Assembly: GCA_003290165.1 (NCBI GenBank)
Contig: QNQO01006983.1
Location: forward strand, 1-64,000
Origin: Berberis thunbergii
Taxonomy: Eukaryota > Streptophyta > Magnoliopsida > Ranunculales > Berberidaceae
DNA: 64,000 nucleotides
Direction of reading: 5' to 3'
Position 1 is the stretch's first letter; every line of letters begins with the position of its first letter. Of the stretch, positions 1 to 13,141 are shown piece after piece. Under the pieces are notes generated by a model that did no database searches, had not been told where the DNA came from, and saw only the letters and a list, made by a program, of their open reading frames with translations. Both the position numbers and the translations under genes were made by a program.

Positions 1-377
1 ATTCAGATTCTGATGAACATGTAACACCCTGTAGTTGTCTAAGAAGTATAGCATAAACCTGCAAACTAAAATAAAATAGGCTCACTTGGGACGAATATAA
101 TATCCTTTCTTGCATTTGTAGATACCCCAAACCGATTTCACAGCATCTAAAACTTTAGACTAACAACAAAATTCCATTTTTACGATTCCTAAGTGACATG
201 GATGACCTATATACCAATATTATATAACAATGTCAAGTTTACTATTTTCCTATATAATAGTGTCCATGTTTCTATAATTTGCAAATAATTTAGGCTCGCA
301 AGCTATGACAAGATTTGTAAGAATCACCAAGCTATGTTTGTCTCCCTTTTCCATTTATAATAAGAGCAACATATTTG

Positions 378-1605
378 TATGTTCCCATTACCCTAGTAGA
401 GACATACCTCTTGTCACCAGTAGAGACATGACTCTAGTCACCAATAGGACCAGCCTTAGCTAACCCAAAATCAGAAAGCTTTGCATTTTAATTCTGTCAT
501 TTAACAAATAAGAGGTAAGCATATTCTTATACAACGCAAGACAAAAATAAATGGAACAATTAAACAAAATGATCCATAAATTTCATAACCGACACTTAAT
601 AAATCAATAAGGATATTAAAAGTCTTGAAGTCACGATATATAACTTTTGTTTCAGCACTATGAAGAAAGGCTAGTCCTTTGGCATCTCCACGTGCTACCT
701 TCATGTGCAACTTTCAGGAAAGTGGCTGGAAGTACGAACCCCCTATATAAACATCAAGTTATTTGTCAATCAAAAACCATAATACTATAATAAGCATCCT
801 ACACTAAAGCATATCAATTTGAAATGTATATTTATGAGATCGTACTTCTAAGAAGATGATTCTCCAAGCTTCCTCTAGGCATGAATTCATAGACTAGCAA
901 CCGATGCTCATCCTTGAAGCAGTAAACTTCTAAGCAATAAGCCAGTAACCCACCAACCTAACCAAATTAGAATGGTAGAGTTGCCCCAAATAGTTAACTT
1001 CGGCCTGCACATTTGGATTAGTACTTACCATTTACAACAACTTAGAAAATTACAAATCTTTGAAAAAACTATTAGTGCTACTAACCTGAACAATATCATC
1101 TAGTAGATGAACAACAGATGCATTGTCACGTATGCATAGAACATATTGACTGCATTTCAACTCAACTAATTCACCAAAAATTACCCAATTAGCAAATTGC
1201 ATAGTCTATTTTTTTGGAAGCCGAGCTAAGTTTTTAAGGATCCCACAACCTATCAACAAGGTGCAACCTACTGGTCAACAACCATAAGAAAGAAACCATG
1301 TCGGAGGTGGGTCTCGAACCTAGAACGTGGGGGACTAACACACAGCCCTAACCACTAGACCATAACACCATTGGCAATTGCATAATCTATTAATAGGGAA
1401 GAAAAGCAATACTCACCAACCATTCTCTATGACTCTGAAATCCTTCCTGGTTAAGTCTTTTTACATCAATAACCATCCCCATCCAGGCTTAGTAGCTGTC
1501 AATGCTTGCTCATCAATCCAACCTTTAAAAATAGAACCAAATCCACCTTCTCCTAACACACAGTCTAGGCGGAAATTCCTAATGGCATCAATAACTAAGA
1601 AGTTG
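378..1605 (-). pseudogene. Receptor-like cytoplasmic kinase (RLCK VII type), broken, partial at left edge
   Basis: Minus-strand exons read in order as a plant RLCK VII (APK1/PBL-like) Ser/Thr kinase. A glycine-rich loop [12 protein letters not shown] lies near 1530-1550. It is followed by the VK-R-L strand, a VNYLGQL block (about 1005 down), [19 protein letters not shown] (about 850-930), [20 protein letters not shown] (catalytic loop, about 610-700), and LSDFGLAK plus VSTRVMGTY (about 378-475). The frame is broken repeatedly. A 1-nt loss lies after the P-loop near 1480, a shift follows GYW near 925, a Trp-to-TGA change lies at 714-716, and a TAG lies between DFG and the VST motif near 434-436. 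The activation segment also looks locally duplicated (VSTGDKRYVST). The C-lobe would lie outside the window. Family assignment is firm; the gene is very unlikely to make an active kinase. Confidence 0.85.
1210..1374 (-). mobile_element. tRNA-derived SINE in a kinase pseudogene intron
   Basis: On the minus strand the element begins near 1374 with a tRNA-like head. It has an A-box-like TGGTCTAGTGGTTAGG (about 1345-1362) and a B-box GGTTCGAGACC (about 1311-1322). It ends in a short A-rich tail (T run at 1208-1216 on plus). It is flanked by a near-perfect target duplication: AATTGCATAGTCTAT at 1195-1209 and AATTGCATAATCTAT at 1376-1390. About 165 bp, typical of plant SINEs. It lies between two kinase pseudogene exons. 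Confidence 0.8.
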
Positions 1606-4078
1606 ACCATGTACAGTATGTTGAACAAACATCAACCCTATGAACATTTACACAATCACTAAACAGAACAACACAGGGCAAACATAAACCAATACAGAAG
1701 AACTTGGATCATGAAATTTATGCTTCCTCAACTGCATGCATAACACCCCATCATGGTAGAGGGACTTCGACAGAGATCAAGCATCAAAGTGTGCATAGTT
1801 CAAAACACAACCAACATTCCTCAACAAAATAGCTAGATTTAAACAATAGTCTAATGTCTGGTTCAAATTTACTTACCACACATGTCATTTTATTGCACTT
1901 GAAACATTTTAACATCTTATTCTACGCAATATTTCTCGAAATATGGCCAGATAGACAATTCTACAGAAATTCCAATCTCATTATATATTCAATTCAACAT
2001 AAACAGAACTATATTGATAAATGGGGTAGCTACAGAGAAGTAACCCATGTACTTGGCTTGCTTTTGAAACTCAATTCCTGCAACAACTAAAAAATTCAGT
2101 TCTATCAAACTACAATCAAATCAAAACCTTCAAATATCTGGAAAAATAAAAATTTTAAGGTCCAAGTTCAGTAGAATACTCTCTGCTAGTAACGCATATT
2201 TCACATGATCTTTAGATGCATAGCTAGATGTTCACCAAGCCAATTCCTAGATCAAAAACAAGCTAATTCATCCATCTGCAAGCACATAGAAAAGGAGAAT
2301 TAACAGGTCAGGAAGGAGGTACATTTAACATGGTAATGTGTGGATTCTCTTCCATGTACTCAAACACCACCTTGTTAAATAATCATAATGATCCTAAATT
2401 CTCTTCAGTTTTTCTAATAATTGATTCTCTAAAATAAAATGTTCACTTAGCCTCAGGGACATGCAAACCTAGAAACTAGAGTTGAGTCTGGCATAAACGA
2501 GCTTATCATGGAACTGGTAACATAGAAGTGTAATTCATATTTTGCATCAAACAATATTCTGCAGAAGAACATACCCTACCAGACTATTAAGCAATAAAAC
2601 CTTCAATATTTTGTCCTTCCAGCAATCAATGCCAACCTAGAATCTATGCACTTGACTAATTGGAAACAAACCCTTTTTTCCATGATCAAACAACATAACC
2701 TAATTTCTCAAGAGAAGACACAAATCACTTTATACGAACAAGAACAATAATCAATATAAGGCCCTATGCCTGAGATTTAGGTAATGCAATCACTTCATAC
2801 TATTATGAACTATTATGAAACAGGACAGAAACAATATGAGGACCCTATGCCTGCGATTTAGAGAACATATAACAAGGGAGGGTCATTCAGATATTTTACG
2901 CTAGTTCATGAACCTTATAAAGGAAGCAATTGAAGATTATAGATCTAACAAAATTTTCTTCTAAAGATTCTGATTTCCATCGGAACAAATCTATATCATC
3001 TATCAAAGAGCATTGACATTGACATAACATACCACCACGCCACCGGTTATTTACTAACTCAAAATCATTCAACATATCTGTGGTCCAAATGCATTGAGGA
3101 ACTCCCGTTACAAAGCTATGTGCCACATAATAACCCCAACAAACACTTAATGTACCTAAATGAAAAAGACCAAGACAGAAAAAACAACAAAAAGAACCAC
3201 TAAAGTCAATCAATATGGCTTCATTCACTAGTAATATTTTGTTTCATCATTTAAATTCAGATAGTAGACCAGCGTATTCAGAAAGACAGTAAATCTAATG
3301 TAAATGCATAAAAACATCAACATATGTTGTTTGTCTAAGTCTAAACCCAAACTAGATTCTAGTGAGTTTGAAGTGATTTTCTCAAACCTATAAATTAGTT
3401 ATTGAACAGTGCAAAAATCTCTATAATGGAAACTTATGTTGGAAATAAACACCTCAAATAGTAGTATTTATTGTAATCTTCATGGCTAACAAGAAAAAAA
3501 TGAGAGATTAAAGAGTTGAATTACCATAATTGGATGACAGCCACAGACCGTGGTCTTGAGAAGATCCTTGTGTCTTCTCCGGTGTTCAACCGATCCTGAT
3601 TTGACATAAAGAAAACAATCGTCAATTGAAAATCGGTTACAACTTTCTCTGAGATCTCTAAACATCACAACAAAAACAATCGTTATCAATTGAGAAAGAG
3701 AAGTAGATGAAGAAGAAATGAGAAATATTGAAGGTAAGAAGAGGATCGCTGAACCTGTGCAAGAAAGAAGATCGAAAAACCTGTGTGAGAGAAGAAGAAT
3801 ATCGAAGATGAAAAATAGAAAGATTTTAGAGAAGATGACAAAGCATTGTGACTTGAAATCTCGAGGCTTAGATTGAAGAATCTTACTAGATGGATGAGTG
3901 ATCAAACACTTTAGAGAGACGAAATTGGAAGAGAAATTAACCCTATATCTGAATCAAAATGAGAAGAGATATTAAAAGATGTAATTCTCGCCATATTTTC
4001 CGATCAATGAGATGGAGATGGAGATGGAAATGGAGATGGAGATGAATGTGCAGAGGTGCAGATACAGATAGGAGAAGA
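1606..4078. other. Unassigned non-coding stretch upstream of the kinase pseudogene
   Basis: AT-rich sequence without a convincing coding exon. The longest open frame (3486-3905, minus) is low-complexity Ser/Leu/Phe and resembles no kinase N-terminus I know. It may be leader or intron of the pseudogene. A GGAGAT-rich simple repeat lies at 4010-4045. Confidence 0.4.
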
Positions 4079-4086
4079 CGGTGAAC

Positions 4087-4937
4087 TAGGGGTAAAGCAT
4101 CCGATCCCGTTCTCGACCTGTCCCGATATTTTCAAGTCTTACTGGGATTGAATAATTTCATCCCGATCCCGTCCCGTCCCGATCTAGAATGGGATGAGAT
4201 GGGATGGGATGGATGAAGATTTTCAATCCCGCCAATCTTGTCCCCAAGCTAATTTTTCAATATTTATTTATTAATATTTTATTTATTTATTTATTTTAGG
4301 ACTGCAATATTAGTGTAATTGAAGAAAAATGAATTTAGTTGAAATCAGTGTAATTGATATAGTCTATATCTGCAACTACTTGATATTGGTTTATTTCTAG
4401 AATTCTAAATGAATTATTTAATTGCAAACTTTTAAAACTCAAAATGGGATTGCTAACTACATTGGAGAGTTTATTTGTGTCAAGACAATGAATTTAATGA
4501 CTGTTTTTTTTAAACCAATAATAAAACATCTTCTTAGCACCCCCAATCTACTCATCCTTTTGTTCACTATTCGAAATAGTAGAGCAGGTCTACCATTGCC
4601 ATTATATTGTCCACCTCTTAGTCATTCAAAACTCTGCAGAAATCTTAATTACAGGGTGAATTTCAACTATCATTTATGGCAGTTTATTATGATGTTGCAT
4701 ACGCGATCTAAGGCTATCATGTATGTGTAGTTCTACGAATTGCCTTTGCCTCTTTTCAACTAAGAAAATTGGGTCTTGGATAAGCAGTAAATTATAAAAA
4801 AATGAGAGCACATTGATCTGGTCTCGAACCCGTTTGGGATGGGATGGGGTTTTTTCCCATTCCGTCCCGATCCCGTATGAATGGGATGGGATAGAGATGG
4901 GTCTATCTCGTCCCATCCCATCCCGTGCCCACCCCTA
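4087..4937 (-). mobile_element. Non-autonomous hAT-like element, family 1, copy A
   Basis: Ends read TAGGGGTAAAGCAT... and ...GCCCACCCCTA, imperfect terminal inverted repeats of the TAGGGGTGGGCA type. They are flanked by an 8-bp target duplication, CGGTGAAC at 4079-4086 and TGGTGAAC at 4938-4945 (one mismatch). Both subterminal regions are full of GGGATGGGAT/CCCGTCCCG motifs. There is no transposase frame; the interior is AT-rich. It is in the opposite orientation to copies B and C. TIR style and 8-bp TSD point to hAT. Confidence 0.75.
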
Positions 4938-4945
4938 TGGTGAAC

Positions 4946-5287
4946 ATTGGGTAAAATATTCAAAATAAACAAGATAAGTTGTTGCCGAGTCTTGAACACT
5001 CGACTTGTCCAGTTAAAACGACTATAACATTTCTAATCTTTAGCAATCTCTAATAGGCATTTTTAAGTGATTAATGAAAATAATTAGTAAAATGAACCAA
5101 TAATTAGTAATTTAACTAATTATTTTTTTTATTTCTTAGTTATTTTTATAAATAAAATATTTTTTTAAAATTACTAATAATAACTTAACTCAATAATTAG
5201 TAACATTTTTTTGGGTTACATGACTTGTAACATAATGAAGAGTTACAAATTAAAAAATATTGATGTTGCTAATTACCCATTTTGGTG
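4946..5287. other. AT-rich stretch with no gene seen
   Basis: Short A/T-rich sequence between the hAT-like element and the LINE 3' end. I see no coding exon, RNA gene or clear repeat boundary. Confidence 0.4.
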
Positions 5288-7522
5288 TAGTGCATATATC
5301 CTCGCTTAATCCAAGCTCAAGGATATATTCCTTCATCGCCTTCATCCAAGTTTCAACGGTCGTCCCCGCCATTTACACCCTGCACTAACTTGTCATTCTA
5401 GACATTTTTTAATTGGTTTTGTACTTGGTCTCTTCCGCACGCAACCAAACCACGTTAAATGCTTTTATTTAATTTTGTCTTCTATTGGTACTACACCTAA
5501 GTATATTTTAATTTTTTCATTTCTAATTTTATCCTTATGGGTTTTACCACTCATTCATCTTAATATACACATTTCTGCTACTGCCATCCTATGCGTATGT
5601 TGTCCCGTAATAGCTCAACATTCTGAACCGTAGAGTATGGCTGGTTGAACAATTGTCTTATAACACTTCCCTTTTAATCTTGCAAGCATCCTTCTATCAC
5701 ATAATACTCCTGGCGCCATTCTACATTTCATCCAAACAACTTTAATCCTATGGTCTACATCTTCTCCAATAACCCATTCTTTTGAATTATAGATCCTAGA
5801 TCTCAAAAGCCTCACACTCTGGAACCTCCACCCCTTAATGTAAATTGAGTTGTTGCTCCCTCGTGACTCACAACAAAAATTGCCACACTAGATATTCTGT
5901 CTTCGAACGACTAATTTGAAACCCTTACTCTCTAATGCGTCCTGTCACATATCTAATTCTGACCTAAACTTTCACTAGTCTCATCAAGTAAGACAATATC
6001 ATCTACAAAGAACATGCATCAAGGTACATCTTCTTAAAGATGTCTCGTCAACTCATCCAAGACCAAAACAAAAAGGTATGGACTTACGGCCAACTCTTGA
6101 TGTAGTCCTACCGATATTGGACATCCCGCCTATTGAGGGAACTTCTTGCAGCCCCTTTCATAAATATCTTTAATGATATCAACATAAAATTAAGACACTT
6201 TCTTCTTTCCAAGCACCCACCAAATTAACTCCCTGAGGACTCTATCGTAGTTCTCCAAATCAATAAAAAAAAAACCATATGCAAGCTCTTACGATCCTTT
6301 CAATATTTTTCTAAGCAAAAAAATGACCTCCGTAGTATACCTACTCGACATAAATCAAAATTGATTCACCGAAACAGTGGTTAAAGTCCTAAGTCCTCGC
6401 TCTATGACTCTTTCCCAAAGTTTCATTGTATGACTCATAAGCTTTATCCTTATATAGTTTGAGCAGTTTTAAATATCCCTCTTATTCTTATAAATTGGTA
6501 CCACAATGTTATGCCTCCACGAATCTGACATTTTTCTAGTTTCTAAAATCCTATTAAATAGCCTAGTTAGCCATTGAATCCCAATTTCTCCCAGGCATTT
6601 CCATGCTTCAATTGTTAGATCATCCGGTCCAACTGTCTTCCCTGTCTTCATTATTTTCAAAACTTATCTTACTTCTTTGGCACTAACTTTGCGATGGAAC
6701 ACACGATGTCTCCCTTCCTGTGAAGCATATCCCTCCAGTTTTAACACCCCTACATGTGTCTCATTGAGTAGGTTTCAAAAGTAATCCCTCCATCTATCTA
6801 AAATAGCTTTATAATGCATTAAAACTCTTCCATTCTCATGCTTAACACACTTAATACGACTAAAATCCCTAGTTTTTGTTCTCCCGTTTTAGCTATTTTG
6901 AAGATATTTTTTCTGCTCGTCCTTTGTACCTAGCCTATTGTGCAAATCATTATATACTATCTTTTTAGCTTCCCCTACTGCTTTACCACTCAACCTCTTA
7001 GCTTGCTTATAAAACTCATAAGATTTTAACCATCTATGTCTTTGCCACTCCTTAAAACATTTTTATTTTTTGTAATGGCTTGTTGCACATTAGCGTTCCA
7101 CCACTACGTCTCTTTATCATATCCACCTCATCTTTTGGCATCTCATAACTTTTCATTCGCCTTTCTTCTCATTCGGTTCGTCAAATGCTAAAAAACATCT
7201 ATGCTATAATCATATCATTTGGTTGTAGATTCTCCCAACTCTCTGTAACTGACTGGTTACCCAAAATCTTCTTTTTAAATTTTTGGCACACAACTCCCTA
7301 TAAGGTTCACCACTTAATTATTAATCTAACCTGTCCTTTAGCAATACAACCCCTACTCTTAAGACAAAACCGAAGACTAATAACCTATGTTGGTTTGCCA
7401 AACATTCCCGTGGTATAACCTTACAATTTTGACACCTATCTAAGTCGTGTCTCATAACAATAAAATTATCAATTTGACTTCTATTACGCTCACTCGCAAA
7501 GGTCACTAAGTAATCTTTCATC
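5288..7522 (-). mobile_element. LINE (non-LTR retrotransposon), 3' part: reverse transcriptase
   Basis: Minus-strand degenerate frames read as a plant LINE polyprotein. LVTFASERNRSQID and CKVIPREC lie at 7321-7521 (end of the endonuclease region). KTVGPDDLTIEAWKCLG and WRHNIVVPIYKNK lie at 6469-6660 (start of RT). An FVDDIVLL catalytic motif lies around 5990-6020. The C-terminal block with MAPGVLCDRRM and PAILYGSEC lies at 5615-5815. Frameshifts and stops separate these blocks, so it is dead. The 5' part continues at 15608: the two halves are separated by the CACTA element, and the reading frame FYKKMKDYLVTF runs straight across the junction once the CACTA and one TSD copy are removed. Confidence 0.85.
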
Positions 7523-7699
7523 CACTACAACAAAACAGGTCATTAATAACATATGACCATAGCGTTTTTACCTAAAGTGCTATAAAAAGTCAAAACCTAA
7601 ATTTGTTCAATGGGGCCAAAATGCTATGCAAACTTTGTATGGCCAAATTGATTTGTGCGTTGTAAAATGCCATGAAAGATATGTAGGCGGGACTTCAAT

Positions 7700-8040
7700 T
7701 CGCAGACGGCAAGAATCTCGCTCGAATAGAAAAAAAAGCAAAAGAAAGAAGAAGGAAGGAAGGAAGAAGAATCCCGCTCTCCTTCTCGATCTGTCTCCCT
7801 CTCTGACAGCTCTCATCTCCCTCTCCCTCTGCGTTCTGCTCTCCCTCTCCGATCGCTCTCTCTCTCCCTCTCCGTTCTGCTGTCCCTCTCCGATCGCTCT
7901 CCCTCTCCGTTCTGTTTCTCCCTCTCCAACGTGCTCTAGTTCTCGCCGTACGTGCTCTCGCTCTCCGTTTCAGGTCGGTATCTGATTCTCAACACACTCA
8001 CTCTCTCCTGCTTTGCTTTCACCGCAAACCCTAACGATTT
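7700..8040 (+). promoter_or_regulatory. CT-rich leader with telo-box inside the CACTA left end
   Basis: A purine-rich tract (7727-7770) is followed by a run of about 180 bp of CTCTCCCTCTCC(G)-type repeats (7790-7975), then AAACCCTAA (8026-8034). CT-rich leaders plus a telo-box are typical of plant 5' untranslated regions. It sits just inside the subterminal repeats and points toward the captured exons, so I infer a transcription start region, either of the transposon or captured from a host gene. Not proven. Confidence 0.45.
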
Positions 8041-9280
8041 TTAATTTGTATCTGTTTTTGTATCAGTTTATGAAGTAATTTGTATCATTTTTTGTATCAG
8101 CGTATGAAGTAATTGTGGAAGGCTTTGAAGGATCAGTCTTTGTATCAGTTTTGGTTGATTGAAGGATCAATTTTTCAGATAGGTAATTCTGGAATTGAAA
8201 TTTTTTCTCTTTCCTCTTTGATTTCCTTATTAGAGTATTAGGATTACTCATTTGGCCGATTTACTAGCATTATCTTCCAATTAGTAACCACAATTTAAGA
8301 CATTATTTTGATATGTATCGTTGAATGCAAGTGCTTTGGATCTTCCGCAGGCTTGCAGCGCTCATAGTTTGATTTGTGTGCCTCTCTATGATACCCTAGG
8401 TAAATATGTTATGTCTTGCAGTTATTGTTCATTTATATGCTTATGCAACCAAATTTTTTCTTCTTCTTGGATTCATAAATGTTTATGGATGGACTCATGG
8501 ACCACTTCAGTAAGATATATTCATTCATTAAAGCATCCAGTTGTCTGTACATCTCATTCTATGGGTTATTTCAATAAACATTTGAAAAATGAGCCATCGG
8601 TTCCTAAATTTCTTAGACATCTGATAGAAGTCTTATGCACATCTTCAACTATGCATATCTGATTATACCCTGATTATCCACTAGGAGGTCAACTATAAGC
8701 ATTGGTTACTCATATTTGGGTGTTGCTGCATTAAGGCTTCTAAAGTTATGCATACCCTGAGTTTCAAACTTTTCTTAACAACTCAAACTATATTAGAAAG
8801 TCATTCAACATACTTGGAAGTTCTGATAAATCCATCATTGAGGAGTCTTTTCCACCTCTTCCTTAACTTTGGAAATCACCTTTATTATCTTCATTCTTAG
8901 TTGCTACTAGACATACCTGCAATTGGATTTAATGGGTAACCTATGTCCTATCTATGATCCATCTAATCTAGGAAACTCTATTGCAAAACAATGTTATAAG
9001 TTCTTAAAACATTTTATTAGTTTCAAACATGTTGGAGCATTTAGTTTAGCACTTATAAAATGGGTTTAGAATCATTACTTTACAAAAGGATCTTGAGATG
9101 CAATATCTAAATTTTGTCTATGGGCTAATTTCTTTGACATTGTCTTTATTTCTTGAAATTCTTCCATTTTTTTAAAATTCTTCATGTATATAATTGACCC
9201 AGGTAATATTATCATTTTGTAATATTTTTGCATTTAATTCAAATTTTATAAATTTGTCTAAAACCAAATGCATGGTTTCA
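8041..9280. other. CACTA interior, nothing identified
   Basis: No recognisable exon. An open frame at 8321-8662 (plus) has no family resemblance that I can name and lacks flanking splice signals that would link it to neighbours. Confidence 0.35.
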
Positions 9281-9289
9281 TTGATTTTA

Positions 9290-10570
9290 TTAGGGTCAAG
9301 GTTCATTCCCATAATTCTTCATCATCTTCAAATGGTCGAATCATGTTAGCATGATAAAGTAGAAATGGATCTTCATCCCACTCACATAAAGCCCTTTCAT
9401 TTTTATTTGTTACTTATATCAATAGGACACATGTTAGCATGATAGAGTAGCATCGATACAATTGGAATATATGAAATGGTTGAGGATCCGCATGTACTTC
9501 CTCAATATTTTTTCTCCTTTCTTATCAGAACTAAAAATTTTCAATGCATAGAGTACAAAATACATCTATTAGCATGAATCCAATCTTTGCCTAATAAAGC
9601 TAAAAAATTAAGTGCACCATCTATGACAAAGAATGTTTTCTGTGAATGGTTTACTCCTAACTATTATTTCTAATGGCACAATTTTTTTGGCCATCGTTTT
9701 ATCTTTCCAATAATCCAGAGATAGTAATCCTGGTTGTCACTAACTCAACATCTTGTTTATTTATTTTCTTCGAAGTATTAGTAATAATGACTGATGCATC
9801 ATTGTCTACTAATGCCATGTTTTTAAAAGTTTTCCATTAAACCCTTTGATAAATAGTGGTTTTACATTAAACCATTTCTTGAGTTGGTTCTTCATAAGTA
9901 TAAGGCAAGCTGGCAGAAGTGAAATAAAACTGTGGAGTAGTCACCTCTTCACTCTCATTCAATCAAATCTCTAAATCATCTGAACCAGCAGGAATGTTCT
10001 CCATTTCCTTAATTCTCCTTGGCAGCAAATGTCTAGCTAATGTGGTAGCCATGTTTACTGCCACATCCAGTAAGGTTCCAAACTGAATCACATGACTGCT
10101 CACTTTCCCCGTCAATGAGCATATCTAGCAACAAATCATTTTGTAAACCTGTGTTGACATCTTCCTTTATTTTTCCAAGTTCCATGTACTCCTCCATGTC
10201 ATCTCTAATAAACCTCGGATTTGGTTTATTAGAAACAGTCTGCAGGACTAATAGGTTTGTTGAACTTAGTTTCCCTAGGCAGGACTAATTGTGGTTCATT
10301 AACTTTCATTTTCTTGTGACTTTCTTCACCTGGGAATTCACTGCCACAAGCTACACATTAGTGTTGAACACAAATGTTGGTTCCCTTAAATACTCCCTTG
10401 TTGGACTCGTGATTTACATTACCAAGATTCACACTCATTTCATTGGCCATTTGGAATGTATCCTTGACAATTCCCATTGTTGAGTTTGAAAACTTGAGTT
10501 TTTCCTTTTTTCAGCAACTCTTGAATTTTGTTCCTAGAATCAAAACATTCATTTGCAGTGTGAGACCAGG
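9290..10570 (-). mobile_element. Old LTR-retrotransposon fragment (protease region) inside the CACTA
   Basis: The minus strand around 9560-9830 reads as a decayed retroelement aspartic protease. MALVDNDASVII sits at the D-[ST]-G-A position (Gly replaced), and about 80 codons later comes an LL-x-K-x-W-IHAN-like block around 9560-9600. Flanking sequence to 10570 looks like gag-pol debris (short open pieces, many stops). It predates or accompanied CACTA assembly. No LTRs identified. Confidence 0.5.
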
Positions 10571-10924
10571 AATCATATCATATCATACACACAGTCACTG
10601 ACACCCATAATTGGTATGATAGGCTGGTGGTCAAATTTGATTCATATTGGTATATGTATGTCATATTTGATTCAAGTTTAGCACTAACTATAGATATGTA
10701 ATTGCTACATGCATGTTGTTCTGGTTCTCATTTTCCTCCCTTGTCTCTGCACACAGTTAAGCAACTTCCCTTCTATCTATTTAAACATTTATGCCATTTG
10801 ACATGTTTTTGAGAGTTTACATATTTGCATTGTAATAGAAATCTTTCCACCTCAATGTTTACCAATATAAATGATCATATATTTCCACCATTTGACCTAT
10901 ACACCATATTTCGGATTTGAAAGC

Positions 10925-11345
10925 AAATTTTCTTGTAAATTAAATTTTATTTTACTTCTTTTCTTAAATTTTTTTTTTTTTTTTTGCAACTATGCAATCA
11001 ATTTAAAATATAAAATTATTATGGTTTTTAGTAACTCTTGTTAATGAAAGAAAAAAAAAACATATTGTTATGGTGAACTTAAGTGAACCTCTGTATGCCC
11101 TAGTGTGTTTTTATGCAGGTGTTTTTATGGAAGTGAAGTGAATTTTTGTGTTTTTATGTAGGTGTTTTTATAGACGTGAAGTGAAAAGTGAACTTCTGTG
11201 TTTTTATGCAGGTGAACTTATGTGATAGTGAAGTTATGTTTTTATGTAAATGTCACAACAGAAGTTGTGTTTTTACGTCACAACAGAACTTCTGTATGCT
11301 CTAGTGAAGTGAACTTAAGTGAACTTGTGTTTTCATGCAGGTTTG
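10925..11345. repeat. Short irregular tandem repeats (GTGAACTTNTGTGTTTTTATGCAGG type)
   Basis: Between about 11095 and 11345 the phrases GTGTTTTTATGCAGGTG, GAAGTGAAGTGAA and GTGAACTTCTGTG recur several times in irregular order. A T-homopolymer lies at 10969-10985. No coding content. This looks like replication-slippage expansion within the CACTA. Confidence 0.5.
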
Positions 11346-11968
11346 ATAACATTACTATCAGACATGACTGCAGACTCATCAAAATAGCTTCATGGAGTCC
11401 GAAAATTTTGAAGGATTAATGGTGCAGAGAAGCTGGATACAGTGACTCCGAAAGCTGAAATTTCAGGTCAATTCACTTCACTTGCCAAACTTGCTTCAAC
11501 TATTTGTTGTAAATGTCATTTTAACCGAAGTTGTGATTTTGTATATAGATGAAGAAGTGAATGATTGCTCAATTCAGCAGGTTCGTCTAATAGCCTGATT
11601 CTCATGAACTTGAAAAATTTATCCATTTGTTTGTTGTCCATTTCTATTCTTGTGTATTGTACTAAATAGCATATGAATCGCATGTTGAGCAAATAATAAT
11701 TTTTGAAATATAAACTCAATTTAATTTTCATGCATTAGCTACTCTTTTGCTATATAAGCTAAATTGGCCATTCAGAAATTTTATCAGTTTGAGTAGTAGA
11801 GAACAAAGACTAGAGAGATACAAGTTTGGTTGCTTTGAAAGTAAGAAGCTATACATGTTCATGCATTGCAGTATATTTAGAACTTCTCATTATCTTTGTA
11901 TCAGTTAATATGTCTATAGATTATAGATCTCTGATCTGATCAAGTTTTTGAACATATGTTGTCAACAG

Positions 11969-12133
11969 ATGAATACACAATCAAACATGCGTAATGAGGA
12001 TGTGCTCGAGGCTGCAGTTTATGATCATGATGGTTGTGCTCAGCATGGAAGTGTGTTTGCAAAGATGCAGAAACCATTATCTCCACTCTTGCAGCCTTCG
12101 TGGGAAAAATCCATTCGCAGTGACATCTGCCAG
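11969..12133 (+). pseudogene. Unidentified captured exon in the CACTA
   Basis: An open 55-codon exon bounded by a consensus acceptor (GTCAACAG) and a donor (CCAG|GTACC). It begins MNTQSNMRNEDVLEAAVYD and ends EKSIRSDICQ. I do not recognise the protein. It could be a fourth captured gene, a 5' exon of the next fragment, or a transposon exon. It is in the same orientation as the captured fragments that follow. Confidence 0.4.
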
Positions 12134-12181
12134 GTACCATATACAGTTTATACCTATGCATCTTCGACGCATTTTTTGTAG

Positions 12182-13141
12182 TTTGAATTGGGCCTCTAAT
12201 CTCTGCTCCTTTTCCGATCCATCTGAAAATGCCTCAAACTCCCGGGGTAAGTGGCCCATTGCCTATTAGCATTCATAACTGACATTTTGTAGTGGGAATT
12301 GTTTACTAATAGATAAACAATAGACAACGCCCTACTGGACTGATTTCTTTTATTGCTACAGAGCAGACAAACTGCAATCAAGGCATGTTTTGGTCTTACC
12401 TACTTAGGAAATTTCATCTAGAAGAAGACGAATTGTTTTCAGTGGTGGAGCCTTGTTGGTTGCCATTACCCCCCTTTAATTGTGGGTCAACACCATCATT
12501 AGCGAAGGTTGAAGAGAATGACTCTAAAGACCAAGATGATGAAGGGGAGAAAGGTCTAGTTGGTGCTATCACATCCTTGTTTGATCCTGACGAGAAAACA
12601 AAATCAGGAAAGGTGTTACCAAAGGCCTATTTGAAGTCTTCTAGAGAGGTTGTGAAAACGCTTCGTGATTCACTAAAGGAAGATCCTAAGGATAATGCCA
12701 AATTTAGAAGAGCCACTGGTGCGGCAAAGGAGTCAATAAGGGAGTACATGAATGACTTGAGAGGCCAAAAGAACCTGGCAGCTGAGGTATGAATTGTCTT
12801 AGATTATCTCAAGCTTGAAGCTAAATCATCTATGGTGTGTTGTTGTGTTAGTATTTCGACTTGGAATTGTTTGCTTTCGCCTCTGCTAGATGTTTGAATT
12901 TGTTGAAAAATGCTATATTTCGCTAAATTTAAATTAAGCACGCCTCAACTGTTTTCATTTCATCTTGGAGCAGCTAATTCTTAAGGTTTTGTTCAGCAGC
13001 AGAAATTTGTGTACTTAGCTGACATAAACTCTTTGACATCTATATATTAATTGTTGATTCCTACAGGAATCTTATATAGCACTATTTAAAGCAATTAGAT
13101 CCCTTGCAAGCTTCTACTCCAAGGCAGGCCCCTCGGAAACT
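12182..13141 (+). pseudogene. Captured fragment of a PSB27-H2 (LPA19)-like chloroplast gene
   Basis: Three exons with intact splice sites: 12182-12246, 12362-12786 and 13067-about 13141. They join in one open frame. The conserved part reads SLFDPDEKTKSGKVLPKAYL, then a helix with VVKTLRDSLKEDPKDNAKF, AAKESIREYMNDL, and, after the intron, SYIALFKAIRSLASFYSKAG ending at PSE. Plant PSB27-H2/LPA19 is a thylakoid-lumen factor that assists C-terminal processing of the photosystem II D1 precursor. The fragment stops before the usual C-terminal end. Introns were retained, so capture was at DNA level. Identity is from memory of the family; moderately sure. Confidence 0.65.
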
